Source: Streptomyces roseoverticillatus
Lineage (GTDB): Bacteria; Actinomycetota; Actinomycetes; Streptomycetales; Streptomycetaceae
Assembly: GCF_000719265.1 (NCBI RefSeq)
Contig: NZ_JOFL01000010.1
Span: 62,001-126,000 of the forward strand
Direction of reading: 5' to 3'
Length of the DNA stretch: 64,000 bases
Shown here one piece after another: positions 37,899 to 46,378 of the stretch; the stretch's first letter is position 1, and every line of letters begins with the position of its first letter. Made by a program: the position numbers and the translations under genes. The notes under the pieces were generated by a model. The model was not told the DNA's origin and did not search any database. It saw only the letters and a program-made list of their open reading frames with translations.

Positions 37899-38290
37899 GG
37901 CCGGGACCTCCTGAAGAGCGGAATTGTCCAATCCGATTGTTCCGTGGGCGAGATGGCGATCGTCACGAAATAGCCACGCGCCCCGTCCGGCTTCACCCAC
38001 CGGAAGCAGCACCTGCCTCACTGAACCACAGGAAGCACACCCATGCCGACCCCGGCTGCCGCGCAGGCGAGCGCCGTCCGGGGAACCCCCGCGCGGCCTC
38101 CTCGCCCACCGGGCCGGCCTCATCGGCTGCTTCCGCCGCGGGACGGAAGGAACTGCCTGGGCGCCGGTCCTTCCCTCCGCCGCGGCGCCGCGTGGCCCCC
38201 CACCGGAGGTGTCCGGCGGTGCCGGCCGGCCTGCGGACACCGGGCATCGCCGGGTGCCACCGTGGCGGGAAGCCGTCCCGCGCCCCGCCG
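37899..38290. other. intergenic region udh-like gene / response regulator
   Basis: 392 bases. The left end holds a candidate operator at 37919-37944 (CGGAA and TTCCG ends; ATTGT repeated directly; CAATC/GATTG inside). The right part, 38177-38270, is a degenerate copy of the palindromic repeat. A small frame from ATG 38043 runs through the repeat into the antisense of the regulator and is not credible. Confidence 0.5.
38177..38270. repeat. palindromic intergenic repeat, degenerate copy
   Basis: CCGCCGC at 38177, TCCGGCGGTGCC ending 38223, GGCATCGCCGG at 38243-38253, then TGCCACCGTGGCGGG. It lies 20 bases past the response regulator stop. Confidence 0.55.
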
Positions 38291-38962
38291 TCAGCGGGGT
38301 GAGACGAAACCGCATTCGTACGCGGCGATGACCGCCTGCGTGCGGTTGCGGACGCCGAGTTTGGAGAGGGCACCCGCGACGTAGGTCTTCACCGTCGCCG
38401 CGCCGAGGACGAGCTCCGTGGCGATTTCCGCGTTCGACAGGCCGCGTGCCATCAGCCGCAGCACCTCCGCCTCCCGGTCCGACAACTGCGCGCGCAGCCG
38501 CCCCGCGGCCGCCCGCGCCCGGCGGGCCTCCGCGTGCTCGGCCGCGAGCGCCCGCACGGCGGCGGGGAAGAGCAGCGAGTCGCTGCGTGCCACCAGCCGG
38601 ACGGCCTGGACGAGTTCGTCCGCGCCCGCCCGCTTCAGCAGGAAGCCGCTGGCGCCGGCGCGCAGCGCGTCGTACACGTAACTGTCGTTCTCGAACGTGG
38701 TGACGACGATGACGCGCGGCGGGTCCTCCATGCCGCCGCCCAGCAACTGCTCCGTGGCGCGGATCCCGTCGACGTCGGGCATGCGCACGTCCATGAGCAC
38801 GACGTCCGGCCGCAGCTCGCGGACGACGGAGACGGCCTCCGCGCCGTTCGTGGCCTCGCCGACGACCTCCAGGTCGTCCTCCGCGCCGAGGATGGCGCGC
38901 AGGGCCGTCCGCACCATGCGCTCGTCGTCGGCGAGCACGATCCGCAGGGGTGCCGCCGTCAC
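38291..38962 (-). CDS. NarL/FixJ-family response regulator
   Basis: 223 aa from GTG 38962. The receiver domain has the acidic pair in VLADDERMVR, the phosphorylation Asp in DVVLMDVRMPDVDG near residue 56, Thr in VIVVTTFEND and Lys in FLLKRAG. The LuxR-type helix-turn-helix (LSDREAEVLRLMARGLSNAEIA, split here at about 160-182) is C-terminal. It overlaps the kinase stop by GTGA and is surely its partner. Confidence 0.95.
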   Translation of the reverse strand: MTAAPLRIVLADDERMVRTALRAILGAEDDLEVVGEATNGAEAVSVVRELRPDVVLMDVRMPDVDGIRATEQLLGGGMEDPPRVIVVTTFENDSYVYDALRAGASGFLLKRAGADELVQAVRLVARSDSLLFPAAVRALAAEHAEARRARAAAGRLRAQLSDREAEVLRLMARGLSNAEIATELVLGAATVKTYVAGALSKLGVRNRTQAVIAAYECGFVSPR

Positions 38963-40251
38963 CGGCCCGCACCCCCGCCCAGCGGCAGGCGGACGGCGAG
39001 CCGCCACACGCCGTCCCGTTCGCCCGCGCTGCTGCTGCCGCGCAGCAACCGGGCGCGTTCGGCTATGCCCGTCAGACCGCGGCCGCCGCCGGTGCGGCGG
39101 TGCGCGGGTGAGTGTGCGCGGCCCCTGTCGGGACCGACCGGATTCTCCAAGGCGACCTCCACGACTTCGTCGTTCACAGTGATCCGCAGCAGGACGGGCA
39201 CCCGGCCCGCGTGCCGCAGGGCATTGGTGAGCCCCTCCTGCACGATCCGGTACGCCTCGCGGGAGACGACCGGCGGTACGCGCTCCAGGGCGGGCGGCGC
39301 GGCGAGGGTGACCGTGCCGCCCGCGGCCCGGGTGCGCTCCAGCAGCCCGTTCAGGTCGGCGAGGGTCGGGGCGGGCGCGGCGGAGGCGGCGCCGTCCTCG
39401 CGCAGCAGCCCCAGGACGGTGTCCAGCTCGCCGACCGCCTCGCGCGTGGTCTCCTCGATCGCGGCCAGCGCCTGCCGGGCGAACTCCGGGTCGGCGTCGA
39501 GGACCTTGCGCGCCGCGCTCGCCTGCAGCGTCACCGCGCTGAGGGCGTGCCCCACCGAGTCGTGGAGTTCGCGCGCGAGCCGGTTGCGCAGGGCCAGCCG
39601 CATGGCGTGCTGTTCGGCGGCGGCCAGCCGGTCGGCGGCCGTCGGCCCGAGCAGGACGGGCGCGCAGCGCGCGAGCAGCGCCCCCGCGCCCGCGGACAAC
39701 GCGGCGAGCAGGGCGAGCACCGCCAGCCCGGCGAACGGCATGAGCAACTGCCACGGCAGGGACAAGTCGCCGAGCCCGTACGGGGCGTCCGCGCCGCCCG
39801 GGACGCCGGTGACCGGCAGGGCGATCAGCATCAGCGCGAACGGGGGCGTGGCCAGCGACATGCCGCTCAGGATGCCGCCGGCCAGCAGGTGCAGGGTGTA
39901 CCACAAGGCGGTCCGCCCGCGTGCGGCCCACGACTCGGCCGGGCCCGTCGCGAGCGCCTCCTCGGGCAGCCCGCACAGGGACCGGGCCGCCATGGACTCC
40001 AGGGTCCGCACCCACGGCACCAGTGCGGTCACGGCCGCGGGCACCAGCGCCAGCGCGAAGACGCCGAGCTGCATTCCCAGGGTGTCAGGGAACAGGACGT
40101 TCCTGCTGCGCCTGACCAGGACCAGGGTCAGGGTGCTCGCCAGCAGGTAGTACGGCATGAGCAGCGCGCCGCCCAGCAGGAGGTGCACCCAGCGGAGGCG
40201 GGCGCGGCGGCCCAGCAACGCGCGGGCGCCGCGCCGGAGAAGGGCTGTCAC
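38959..40251 (-). CDS. sensor histidine kinase (HisKA_3 type)
   Basis: 430 aa from GTG 40251. About six hydrophobic segments fill residues 15-200 with no large extracellular domain, suggesting sensing in or at the membrane. The phosphoacceptor His is in RNRLARELHDSVGHALSAV near residue 220. The ATPase domain has the NALRHAG N-box and a GRGLTGIAERARLL G-box. It is translationally coupled to both the membrane protein before it and the regulator after it. Confidence 0.93.
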   Translation of the reverse strand: MTALLRRGARALLGRRARLRWVHLLLGGALLMPYYLLASTLTLVLVRRSRNVLFPDTLGMQLGVFALALVPAAVTALVPWVRTLESMAARSLCGLPEEALATGPAESWAARGRTALWYTLHLLAGGILSGMSLATPPFALMLIALPVTGVPGGADAPYGLGDLSLPWQLLMPFAGLAVLALLAALSAGAGALLARCAPVLLGPTAADRLAAAEQHAMRLALRNRLARELHDSVGHALSAVTLQASAARKVLDADPEFARQALAAIEETTREAVGELDTVLGLLREDGAASAAPAPTLADLNGLLERTRAAGGTVTLAAPPALERVPPVVSREAYRIVQEGLTNALRHAGRVPVLLRITVNDEVVEVALENPVGPDRGRAHSPAHRRTGGGRGLTGIAERARLLRGSSSAGERDGVWRLAVRLPLGGGAGR

Positions 40252-41303
40252 GAGGCGAGGGCCTCCGCGCCGGTGCGCCCGTGGACGTCCGTGGCGGTGC
40301 GCCCCGGGATCGCCGCAGACATGCGCGCCGAGCGCGCGGCGAAGAAGCGCGCGCCCGCGGCGAGGACCAGCAGACCGGTGATCACCTGCACAGCGTAGGT
40401 GACCCCCATCGCGGCCGTCGGCCCCCGGCCGTCGTCGGCCAGCGACGTCAGCGTCGCGAGCAACTGCCAGCCGCCCCATGCCGCCGAGGCGGCGGAGCCG
40501 ACGCCCGCGAGGAGCAGCGGCACGCGCAAGGGCAGGCAGCTGCCCCTGTTCGCGCCGGAGAGCAGCAGGACGGTGCCCGCGACCGTCGCGGCGGCGTACA
40601 GCACGTAGCCCGACTCCCCGGCCGCGAACGCGCTGCTGTACCCCTGGGCGATCTCCGGCGACAGGCCCGCCGACCAGCCGCAGGTCCACAGCAGGTGCAC
40701 GCCACCGGGCACGACGGCCAGCACTGCCGCGGCAGTCAGCGCGGCCCGCTGTCCGCGGCCCGGGGAAGCAGCCTTCAGGTCACCGACAACGCCCTGCCAC
40801 AGGTGGCCCCAGCGGTCGCGGGCGTACAGCACGAACAAGGCGCCCAGGGTCAGCCCTTGGACGATGAACCCCGTGTAGACCACCCCGAACACCCACTCGT
40901 CCAGGAACGGCCGCCCGCTGCCGCCGACCGTCGTGCTGCTACCGCCCAGCGCCCGCACCAGCAGCTGCGCCGGAAACGCGTACATGATGGGCGTCAGCAG
41001 CCCCACCGCGCCCCACATCGGCAGGAGCAGCAGCCACGCCGGTACGCGCCTGCCCCACGGGCGGGTCAGCAGCAGGGCGAGCACCACCACGGCGGCGTCC
41101 ATCAGGATGGTCACGGCGTTCGCCACGACCAGCCCCGCGTCGGCATCCCGCAGGGCGCTGCCCTCCGGGATGCCGATGTGACTCCCCGCCACCCATGCGA
41201 CCTTGAGGCCGAGATAGGGCAGGCATGCGGCGATGGTCACCGCGCGGAGGGCGCGGCGCTTGGTGGCGTGATCGTCCGGGACGGTCGTCGTCGTACTGGT
41301 CAT
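40248..41303 (-). CDS. hypothetical membrane protein co-transcribed with a two-component system
   Basis: 351 aa from ATG 41303. About nine hydrophobic segments are spread over the length; no known family motif is recognised. Charged ends lie at residues 1-25 and in the C-terminal GRTATDVHGRTGAEALAS. Its stop overlaps the kinase start by GTGA, so it may be a sensor accessory or the object of the system's control. It starts divergently from an aminotransferase gene. Confidence 0.8.
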   Translation of the reverse strand: MTSTTTTVPDDHATKRRALRAVTIAACLPYLGLKVAWVAGSHIGIPEGSALRDADAGLVVANAVTILMDAAVVVLALLLTRPWGRRVPAWLLLLPMWGAVGLLTPIMYAFPAQLLVRALGGSSTTVGGSGRPFLDEWVFGVVYTGFIVQGLTLGALFVLYARDRWGHLWQGVVGDLKAASPGRGQRAALTAAAVLAVVPGGVHLLWTCGWSAGLSPEIAQGYSSAFAAGESGYVLYAAATVAGTVLLLSGANRGSCLPLRVPLLLAGVGSAASAAWGGWQLLATLTSLADDGRGPTAAMGVTYAVQVITGLLVLAAGARFFAARSARMSAAIPGRTATDVHGRTGAEALAS

Positions 41304-41367
41304 GAGACCAGGGTTCCGCCGCGGATGCGCCCGCGCGTCGCCCTGAACGGCGGACTGCCTCCGCCGC

Positions 41368-41391
41368 AGGGTGGAGCGGCTTCTCCACCCT
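41368..41391. promoter_or_regulatory. inverted repeat in a divergent promoter region
   Basis: AGGGTGGAG (41368-41376) and CTCCACCCT (41383-41391), a perfect 9-bp inverted repeat with a 6-base spacer. It ends 19 bases upstream of the proposed -35 of the aminotransferase gene, so it is a plausible operator. Confidence 0.5.
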
Positions 41392-41410
41392 GCGTCCACC
41401 CTCGGGTCCA

Positions 41411-41439
41411 TGGACGGCGCGATCATCGCCGCGCATAGT
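41411..41439 (+). promoter_or_regulatory. promoter of the aminotransferase gene
   Basis: TGGACG -35 (41411-41416), 17-base spacer, CATAGT -10 (41434-41439). The start of transcription would fall at ATG 41446, implying a leaderless mRNA. Confidence 0.5.
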
Positions 41440-41445
41440 GGGTGC

Positions 41446-42528
41446 ATGGACGAGATGAGCATGATCATGAATGTGGGCATGGGCATCGAAAGCCTCGCGC
41501 CCGAGCAGTTCGCGCCCGGGACCGTCTACTTGAACACGGCCGCCACGGGGCTGATCCCCGAGCCGGCCGTCACCGCCATGCACGACGCCGCGACCGCGCA
41601 CGCCCGGGGCCGGGCCGGCAGCGAGGACCACTTCCAGGTGGTGGACGCCGTCCGCGGCGCCTTCGCCCGGCTGGTGGGCGTGCCCGCGCGGAGAGTCGCC
41701 ACGGGGGGATCCGCCGCGGTCTTCTGCGGGCTCATCGCGCAGTCGCTGCCGGACGGTGCGGAAGTGCTGTGCGCCGAGGGCGACTTCAGCTCCCTGGTCA
41801 ATCCGTTCCACGTCCGGCCCGGCTTGCACGTCCGGACCGCTCCCTTGGAGAAGATCGCGGCGGAGGTCCGGCCCGGGACGGCCCTGGTGGCGGTCAGCGC
41901 CGTGCAGTCCGCGGACGGGCGCATCGCCGACCTCCGGGCGATCGGGGAGGCCGCCCGCGCGTACGGGGCCCGGACGCTCGTCGACATCAGCCAGTCCGCG
42001 GGGTGGCTGCCGACGGACGCCGGCGCCTACGACTTCACCGTGTGCGTCGGCTACAAGTGGCTGATGGCGCCCCGCGGCACGGCCTTCCTCACCGTGCCGG
42101 AAGACCTCGGCGGCCTCAGCCCCGTCTTCGCCGGGTGGGTGGCCGGGGAGGACCCCTGGGACAGCACGTACGGGCCCGTGACCACGCTCGCCTCCACGGC
42201 GCGCCGCTACGACCACAACCCCGCCATCCTGGCGTACGTCGGGGCCCTGGCCGGGCTCCGGCTCATCGAAGAGCTCGGCCCGGAGCGGATCGCGGCCCAC
42301 GACCGCGCCCTCGCGGACCGCTTCCGCGCGGGGCTCGCCCGCCTCGGCCACCGCCCGGTGCCGGCGGACGGCTCCGCCATCGTCTCCGTCCCCGGCCTGG
42401 GCCCCGCAACGGAGCGCCTCTCAGCGGCGAGCGTACGGGCAAGCACCCGCGCGGGCCGTCTACGGGTGGCGTTCCACGTGTACAACGGCGCCGCCGACGT
42501 GGACGCTGCGCTGGCGGCGTTGTCCTGA
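41446..42528 (+). CDS. class V aminotransferase-fold PLP enzyme
   Basis: 360 aa from ATG 41446; ATG 41455 is an alternative. It has the class V fold related to cysteine desulfurases and isopenicillin N epimerases: VYLNTAATGLIPEPAV near residue 27, RTLVDISQSAGWLPTDAG with the PLP Asp near 180-195, and the Lys in CVGYKWLMAPRGTAFL near 205. No desulfurase catalytic Cys motif is seen, so it may act as a lyase or transaminase. The substrate is unknown. It is convergent to ectD, with a palindromic repeat between them. Confidence 0.85.
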   Translation: MDEMSMIMNVGMGIESLAPEQFAPGTVYLNTAATGLIPEPAVTAMHDAATAHARGRAGSEDHFQVVDAVRGAFARLVGVPARRVATGGSAAVFCGLIAQSLPDGAEVLCAEGDFSSLVNPFHVRPGLHVRTAPLEKIAAEVRPGTALVAVSAVQSADGRIADLRAIGEAARAYGARTLVDISQSAGWLPTDAGAYDFTVCVGYKWLMAPRGTAFLTVPEDLGGLSPVFAGWVAGEDPWDSTYGPVTTLASTARRYDHNPAILAYVGALAGLRLIEELGPERIAAHDRALADRFRAGLARLGHRPVPADGSAIVSVPGLGPATERLSAASVRASTRAGRLRVAFHVYNGAADVDAALAALS

Positions 42529-42578
42529 GCGTTGCGCCTCCGGCGGCGGAGGGGCGGGTGAGGCCCGGCCATCCCTTT

Positions 42579-42691
42579 CCGCCGCCGGAGGTGACCGGCC
42601 ACGGTGGTGGTGCTCGGCGGTGCCCGACGGGCTTGAGGCCGGCCCGGCACCGCCGAGCACCTCCGGTGGGGGTGCCGGGCCGTCGCGGCGG
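42579..42691. repeat. palindromic intergenic repeat, complete copy
   Basis: 113 nt between two converging genes. The central stem GTGCTCGGCGGTGCC (42610-42624) pairs perfectly over 15 bp with 42646-42660. At two positions where the copy at 32979 has TCCGG, this one has CTCGG, and the other arm changes to match. Confidence 0.75.
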
Positions 42692-42703
42692 GAGGAGTGG
42701 GTG

Positions 42704-43600
42704 CTACCTCACCGGAGTGACATCGCGCGCCCCGATGAAATCCGGGCGGCGGGCCGGGGCCGCGAACGGCTCCCCCGCAGCGTTTTCCACGCTGTTGAAG
42801 ACGATGAACACATTGCTCCGCGCGAACGGCGTGATGTTGTCGCCCGAACCGTGCATGCAGTTGCAGTCGAACCACGTCGCCGAACCGGCCGGCCCGGTGA
42901 AGAGCCGTATGCCGTGCCGGCCCGCGAGCTCGGTGAGGGCCGCGTCCGACGGCGTGCCCGCTTCCTGCATCCGCAGGGACCGCTTGTAGTTGTCCCGCGG
43001 CGTCACCCCCGCGCAGCCCAGGAACGTCCGGTGCGACCCCGGCATGATCATCAGGCTGCCGTTGGTGGCGAGGTTCTCCGTCAGCGCGATCGACACCGAC
43101 ACCGTCCGCATCCGCGGCAGCCCGTCCTCCGCGTGCCACGTCTCGAAGTCCGAGTGCCAGTAGAACCCGGAGGCCCCGAAGCCCGGTTTGACGTTGACCC
43201 GCGACTGGTGGACGTAGACGTCGGAGCCGAGGATCTGCCGGGCCCGGCCGACCACCCGCGGATCGCGCACCAGCTCCGCGAACACCTCGCTGATCCGGTG
43301 GACCTCGAACACCGACCGCACGTCCTGCGAGTGCGGCTCGACGACCGCTCTCTCGTCCGCCCGCACCGCCGGGTCACCGATCAGCCGGTCGAGTTCGGCG
43401 CGCAGAGCGGCCACTTCGTCCGGTGTGATCAGTTCGTCCACGGTGAGGAAGCCGTCGTGCTCGTAGCCCGCGAGGCCGGCCGCGTCGATCGGCCCGGGAG
43501 CCGGGGCCCCGGAGTCCGAGGGCCACACCACCGGGTCCCGCCGCGGAACGGCGGCCTCGCGCGTGCCGCGCGTGGGGTAGAGGTCGGTGACCGCGGCCAT
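42704..43600 (-). CDS. ectD: ectoine hydroxylase
   Basis: 298 aa from ATG 43600. It is a 2-oxoglutarate/Fe(II) dioxygenase converting ectoine to 5-hydroxyectoine. The iron site is visible: FYWHSDFETWHAEDGLPRMR split about residue 145-160, with His-x-Asp, and the distal His in CNCMHGSGDNITPFARS near 245. The EctD hallmark ends in FNSVEN. It follows ectC by three bases and is last in ectABCD. Confidence 0.96.
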   Translation of the reverse strand: MAAVTDLYPTRGTREAAVPRRDPVVWPSDSGAPAPGPIDAAGLAGYEHDGFLTVDELITPDEVAALRAELDRLIGDPAVRADERAVVEPHSQDVRSVFEVHRISEVFAELVRDPRVVGRARQILGSDVYVHQSRVNVKPGFGASGFYWHSDFETWHAEDGLPRMRTVSVSIALTENLATNGSLMIMPGSHRTFLGCAGVTPRDNYKRSLRMQEAGTPSDAALTELAGRHGIRLFTGPAGSATWFDCNCMHGSGDNITPFARSNVFIVFNSVENAAGEPFAAPARRPDFIGARDVTPVR

Positions 43601-43603
43601 GGT

Positions 43604-44002
43604 TCAGCCCTCCTCCGTCAGCAGCGGGTAGACGCCGTTCTCGTCGTGGTCCTCCCGCCCGGTGACCGGCGGGTTGAAGACGCACACGCAGCGGAAGTCG
43701 GTCTTCGGCCGCAGGGTGTGCCGCTCGTGGCCGTCGAGCAGGTACATCGTGCCGGGCGAGATCCAGTGCTTCTCGCCGGTCTCGTCGTCGGTGAGCTCGG
43801 CCTCGCCCTCCACGCACAGCACGGCCTCGATGTGGTTGGCGTACCACATGGACGTCTCGGTCCCGGCGTAGAGGACGGTCTCGTGCAGGGAGAACCCGAC
43901 CCGCTCCTTGGCGAGGACGATCCGCTTGCTCTCCCACGTGCCGCTGCGGGCCTTGACGTGCCGGTCGGTGCCTTCGATGTCCTGGAGGGAACGGACGATC
44001 AT
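43604..44002 (-). CDS. ectC: L-ectoine synthase
   Basis: 132 aa from ATG 44002. It is a cupin enzyme that cyclises N-gamma-acetyldiaminobutyrate to ectoine. Seen: [14 protein letters not shown] at the start, [20 protein letters not shown] near residues 35-55 with the metal-site Glu/Tyr, [14 protein letters not shown], and [17 protein letters not shown] with the metal His. Length and sequence are typical. It lies between ectB and ectD. Confidence 0.97.
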   Translation of the reverse strand: MIVRSLQDIEGTDRHVKARSGTWESKRIVLAKERVGFSLHETVLYAGTETSMWYANHIEAVLCVEGEAELTDDETGEKHWISPGTMYLLDGHERHTLRPKTDFRCVCVFNPPVTGREDHDENGVYPLLTEEG

Positions 44003-44070
44003 GGTGAATGCCTTTCTGTTCTGCTCTGCTCTGTTCTGTACTGGCTGCGGGGCTTTGCCGGTCAGGCCGT

Positions 44071-45339
44071 TCAGGCCGTTTCGCGGACCGCGCGGGCGAG
44101 GACCCTCAGCCCCTCGTCCAGCTCCTCGGGCGAGATCGTCAGCGCGGGCAGCAGCTTGACGACCTCGCCCTCCGGGCCGGACGTCTCCACGAGCAGGCCG
44201 AGCTCGAAGGCCCGCCGGGAGATGGCCGAGGCACGGGTCTTGCCGGCGAACTCCAGTCCCCATACGAGCCCACGGCCCCGGTACCGCGCGCCTAGACCGG
44301 GGTGCTCGGCGCAGATGGCGCGCAGGGCCTCCTCGGCCTGCTCGCCGCGGGCGAGGGTCTGCTTCTCCATCTGCCCGTCGGTCCAGTACGCGTCGAGCGC
44401 CGCGGCGGCGGTGACGAAGGACGGGTTGTTGCCGCGGAAGGTGCCGTTGTGCTCGCCGGGCTCCCACACGTCGAGCTCCGGGCGGAAGAGGGTGAGCGAC
44501 ATCGGCAGCCCGTAGCCGCCGATGGACTTGGACAGGGTCACGATGTCCGGGGTGATGCCCGCCTCCTCGAAGGAGAAGAAGGAGCCGGTGCGGCCGCAGC
44601 CCATCTGGATGTCGTCGACGATCAGCAGCATGTCGTGCCGCTCGCACAGCGCGGCGAGCCCGCGCAGCCACTCGGGGCGGGCGACGTTGATGCCGCCCTC
44701 GCCCTGCACCGTCTCGACGATGACGGCGGCAGGGGTGTTCAGGCCCGAGCCCTGGTCGGCGAGCAGCCGCTCGAACCAGAGGAAGTCCGGCACCGTGTCG
44801 TCGAGGTAGTGGTCGAAGGGCATGGGCGTGCCGTGGACGAGGGGGATGCCCGCGCCGGCCCGCTTGAAGGCGTTGCCGGTGACGGCGAGCGAGCCGAGCG
44901 ACATGCCGTGGAAGGCGTTGGTGAAGGACACGATCGCCTCGCGGCCCTTGACCTTGCGGGCCAGCTTGAGCGCGGCCTCGACGGCGTTGGTGCCCGTCGG
45001 GCCGGGGAACATCACCTTGTACGGCAGGTCGCGCGGGCGCAGCACGACGTTCTGGAAGGCCTCCAGGAACGCGCGCTTGGCGGTGGTCGCCATGTCCAGG
45101 CCGTGGGTGACGCCGTCGCGTTCGATGTAGTCGATCAGCGCGCGTTTGAGGACCGGGTTGTTGTGGCCGTAGTTGAGCGCCCCGGCACCGGCGAAGAAGT
45201 CAAGGTACGTGTGGCCGTCCTCGTCGTACATCCGGCTGCCCTGGGCCCGGTCGAAGACCGCGGGCCAGCTGCGGCAGTAGCTGCGGACCTCCGACTCCAG
45301 GGTCTCGAAGACGCTGAGGGCGGGCGGGGTGATGGTCAT
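44071..45339 (-). CDS. ectB: diaminobutyrate-2-oxoglutarate transaminase
   Basis: 422 aa. It aminates aspartate semialdehyde with glutamate to give 2,4-diaminobutyrate, the first ectoine step. Class III aminotransferase features: [19 protein letters not shown] near residue 110, [36 protein letters not shown] near 230 and the PLP Lys in [13 protein letters not shown] near 270. It follows ectA by 84 bases. Confidence 0.97.
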   Translation of the reverse strand: MTITPPALSVFETLESEVRSYCRSWPAVFDRAQGSRMYDEDGHTYLDFFAGAGALNYGHNNPVLKRALIDYIERDGVTHGLDMATTAKRAFLEAFQNVVLRPRDLPYKVMFPGPTGTNAVEAALKLARKVKGREAIVSFTNAFHGMSLGSLAVTGNAFKRAGAGIPLVHGTPMPFDHYLDDTVPDFLWFERLLADQGSGLNTPAAVIVETVQGEGGINVARPEWLRGLAALCERHDMLLIVDDIQMGCGRTGSFFSFEEAGITPDIVTLSKSIGGYGLPMSLTLFRPELDVWEPGEHNGTFRGNNPSFVTAAAALDAYWTDGQMEKQTLARGEQAEEALRAICAEHPGLGARYRGRGLVWGLEFAGKTRASAISRRAFELGLLVETSGPEGEVVKLLPALTISPEELDEGLRVLARAVRETA

Positions 45340-45423
45340 GAGCTGCTCCTGTGAGTGCGTTCGGTGCGTGCGGTGAGTCCGGTCGTTGCAGCGCCGGGCC
45401 GGGGCCGGCGCGCTGCGCGCGTT

Positions 45424-45990
45424 TCAGTGCGCGAGGGGGCCGATGCGGTGCAGCACTTCGGGGTCGTGGCCGTCCTCGGGGAACAGTCCGCCGTGGAAGA
45501 GGACTTCGCGTTCGACGGCGGCGCCGTGCCGCTCGGCGAAGGAGGCGAAGAGGCGGTTGGAGGCGGTGTTGCCGGGCGTCACGGTGGTCTCGATCCCGTC
45601 GAGGCCGCCCGTCTCGCGGGCCACCCGGGCGACGAGGCCGTCCAGCAGCGCGGCGGCCAGGCCGTGGCCGCGGTGGGGGCGGTCCACGGCCACCTGCCAG
45701 ACCACGAGGGTGCGGGGGCGGGCGGGGCGGATGTAGCCGGTGATGAAGCCCGCGGGCTCCCCGTCGCCGCTGCGGCGGGCCACGGCCGAGGTGGCGGCGA
45801 AGTCGCGGCACCACAGCAGGTAGCTGTACGAGGAGTTGAGGTCCAGGGTTCCCGAGTCGCGGGCGATGCGCCAGATCGCGGCTCCGTCGTCGACGCGCGG
45901 GATGTCGAGCGTGAGGCCTTCCGGAATTCCCGGGAATTCCCGGGAGGAGGCTGGGCGGGCACGTGCAAGGTCTGCTTGTGCGGCGGTCAT
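45424..45990 (-). CDS. ectA: L-2,4-diaminobutyrate N-gamma-acetyltransferase
   Basis: 188 aa from ATG 45990. It is a GNAT acetyltransferase for the second ectoine step. Seen: DIPRVDDGAAIWRIARDSGTL near residue 30, NSSYSYLLWCRDFAATS, the acetyl-CoA loop VDRPHRGHGLAAALLDGLV near 100-120 and TPGNTASNRLFASFA. No ribosome site precedes the ATG, and a TAAATT -10 lies 8 bases upstream, so the ect mRNA may be leaderless. The first codons include a small AATTCCCGGG tandem repeat. Confidence 0.95.
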   Translation of the reverse strand: MTAAQADLARARPASSREFPGIPEGLTLDIPRVDDGAAIWRIARDSGTLDLNSSYSYLLWCRDFAATSAVARRSGDGEPAGFITGYIRPARPRTLVVWQVAVDRPHRGHGLAAALLDGLVARVARETGGLDGIETTVTPGNTASNRLFASFAERHGAAVEREVLFHGGLFPEDGHDPEVLHRIGPLAH

Positions 45991-45998
45991 GCGGAGGG

Positions 45999-46029
45999 AA
46001 TTTACCGATGCGGATCGGAAATCGCATCG
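45999..46029 (-). promoter_or_regulatory. ect operon promoter with inverted-repeat operator
   Basis: The -10 is TAAATT, read leftward at 46004-45999, 8 bases before the ectA ATG. The inverted repeat CGATGCG (46006-46012) / CGCATCG (46023-46029) with a 10-base spacer occupies the spacer and -35 zone. A regulator bound there would block polymerase; no candidate regulator gene adjoins the operon. Confidence 0.5.
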
Positions 46030-46340
46030 GGGGTGCGGGTTACCCGGCGGCGGGTGGTTGTGTTATCGCGCGGAGGCGCGTGGGCGGGCGAGGCGGGCGC
46101 GATGCGGTGTGGTTTGCCCGGAAATAACCGGGCGAAAGGGGTGGGGTGTGGAGTGTGTCACAGGGGGTTGCGGGGCGGATGAATTCACTTCTGAAAACGT
46201 AAGAAAAATTCTGCGTTTAGGGTGCGGGGGAGCGGGCAAGAGAATGCGCGGGGAGTTGTCTGCATGAATACGAAAGGCGGGTCCCGGGGAATTTCCCGGG
46301 ACCCGGGCGGGGCCGGCCGGATCCCGGGGCCGGCAGCCCC

Positions 46341-46371
46341 TTGGCGCGCGGGAGGAGCGGGCTCGTACAGT
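46341..46371 (+). promoter_or_regulatory. promoter of the amidohydrolase gene
   Basis: TTGGCG -35 (46341-46346), 19-base spacer, TACAGT -10 (46366-46371). Transcription would begin at about ATG 46379, giving a leaderless mRNA; the GGAGGAG at 46350 is too far upstream to be its ribosome site. Confidence 0.45.
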
Positions 46372-46378
46372 GCGGTCC

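Larger units (their letters stand above)
45991..46378. other. ectA / amidohydrolase divergent region
   Basis: 388 bases, richer in A+T than its surroundings (for example GAAAAATTCT near 46200). It holds the ect operator and -10, a GCCCGG/CCGGGC hairpin at 46116-46133, and a 10-bp GGGTCCCGGG/CCCGGGACCC hairpin at 46279-46304. The amidohydrolase promoter is at its right end. No gene is seen. Confidence 0.6.

Noticed and set aside
38043..38384. Small open frame after an AGGAAG-like site
   Set aside because: It runs through a palindromic repeat and into the antisense of the response regulator; composition is Pro/Arg-rich with no domain.
45355..46182. 275-codon frame antisense to ectA
   Set aside because: ectA has full GNAT motifs; the frame is a shadow extending into the promoter region.
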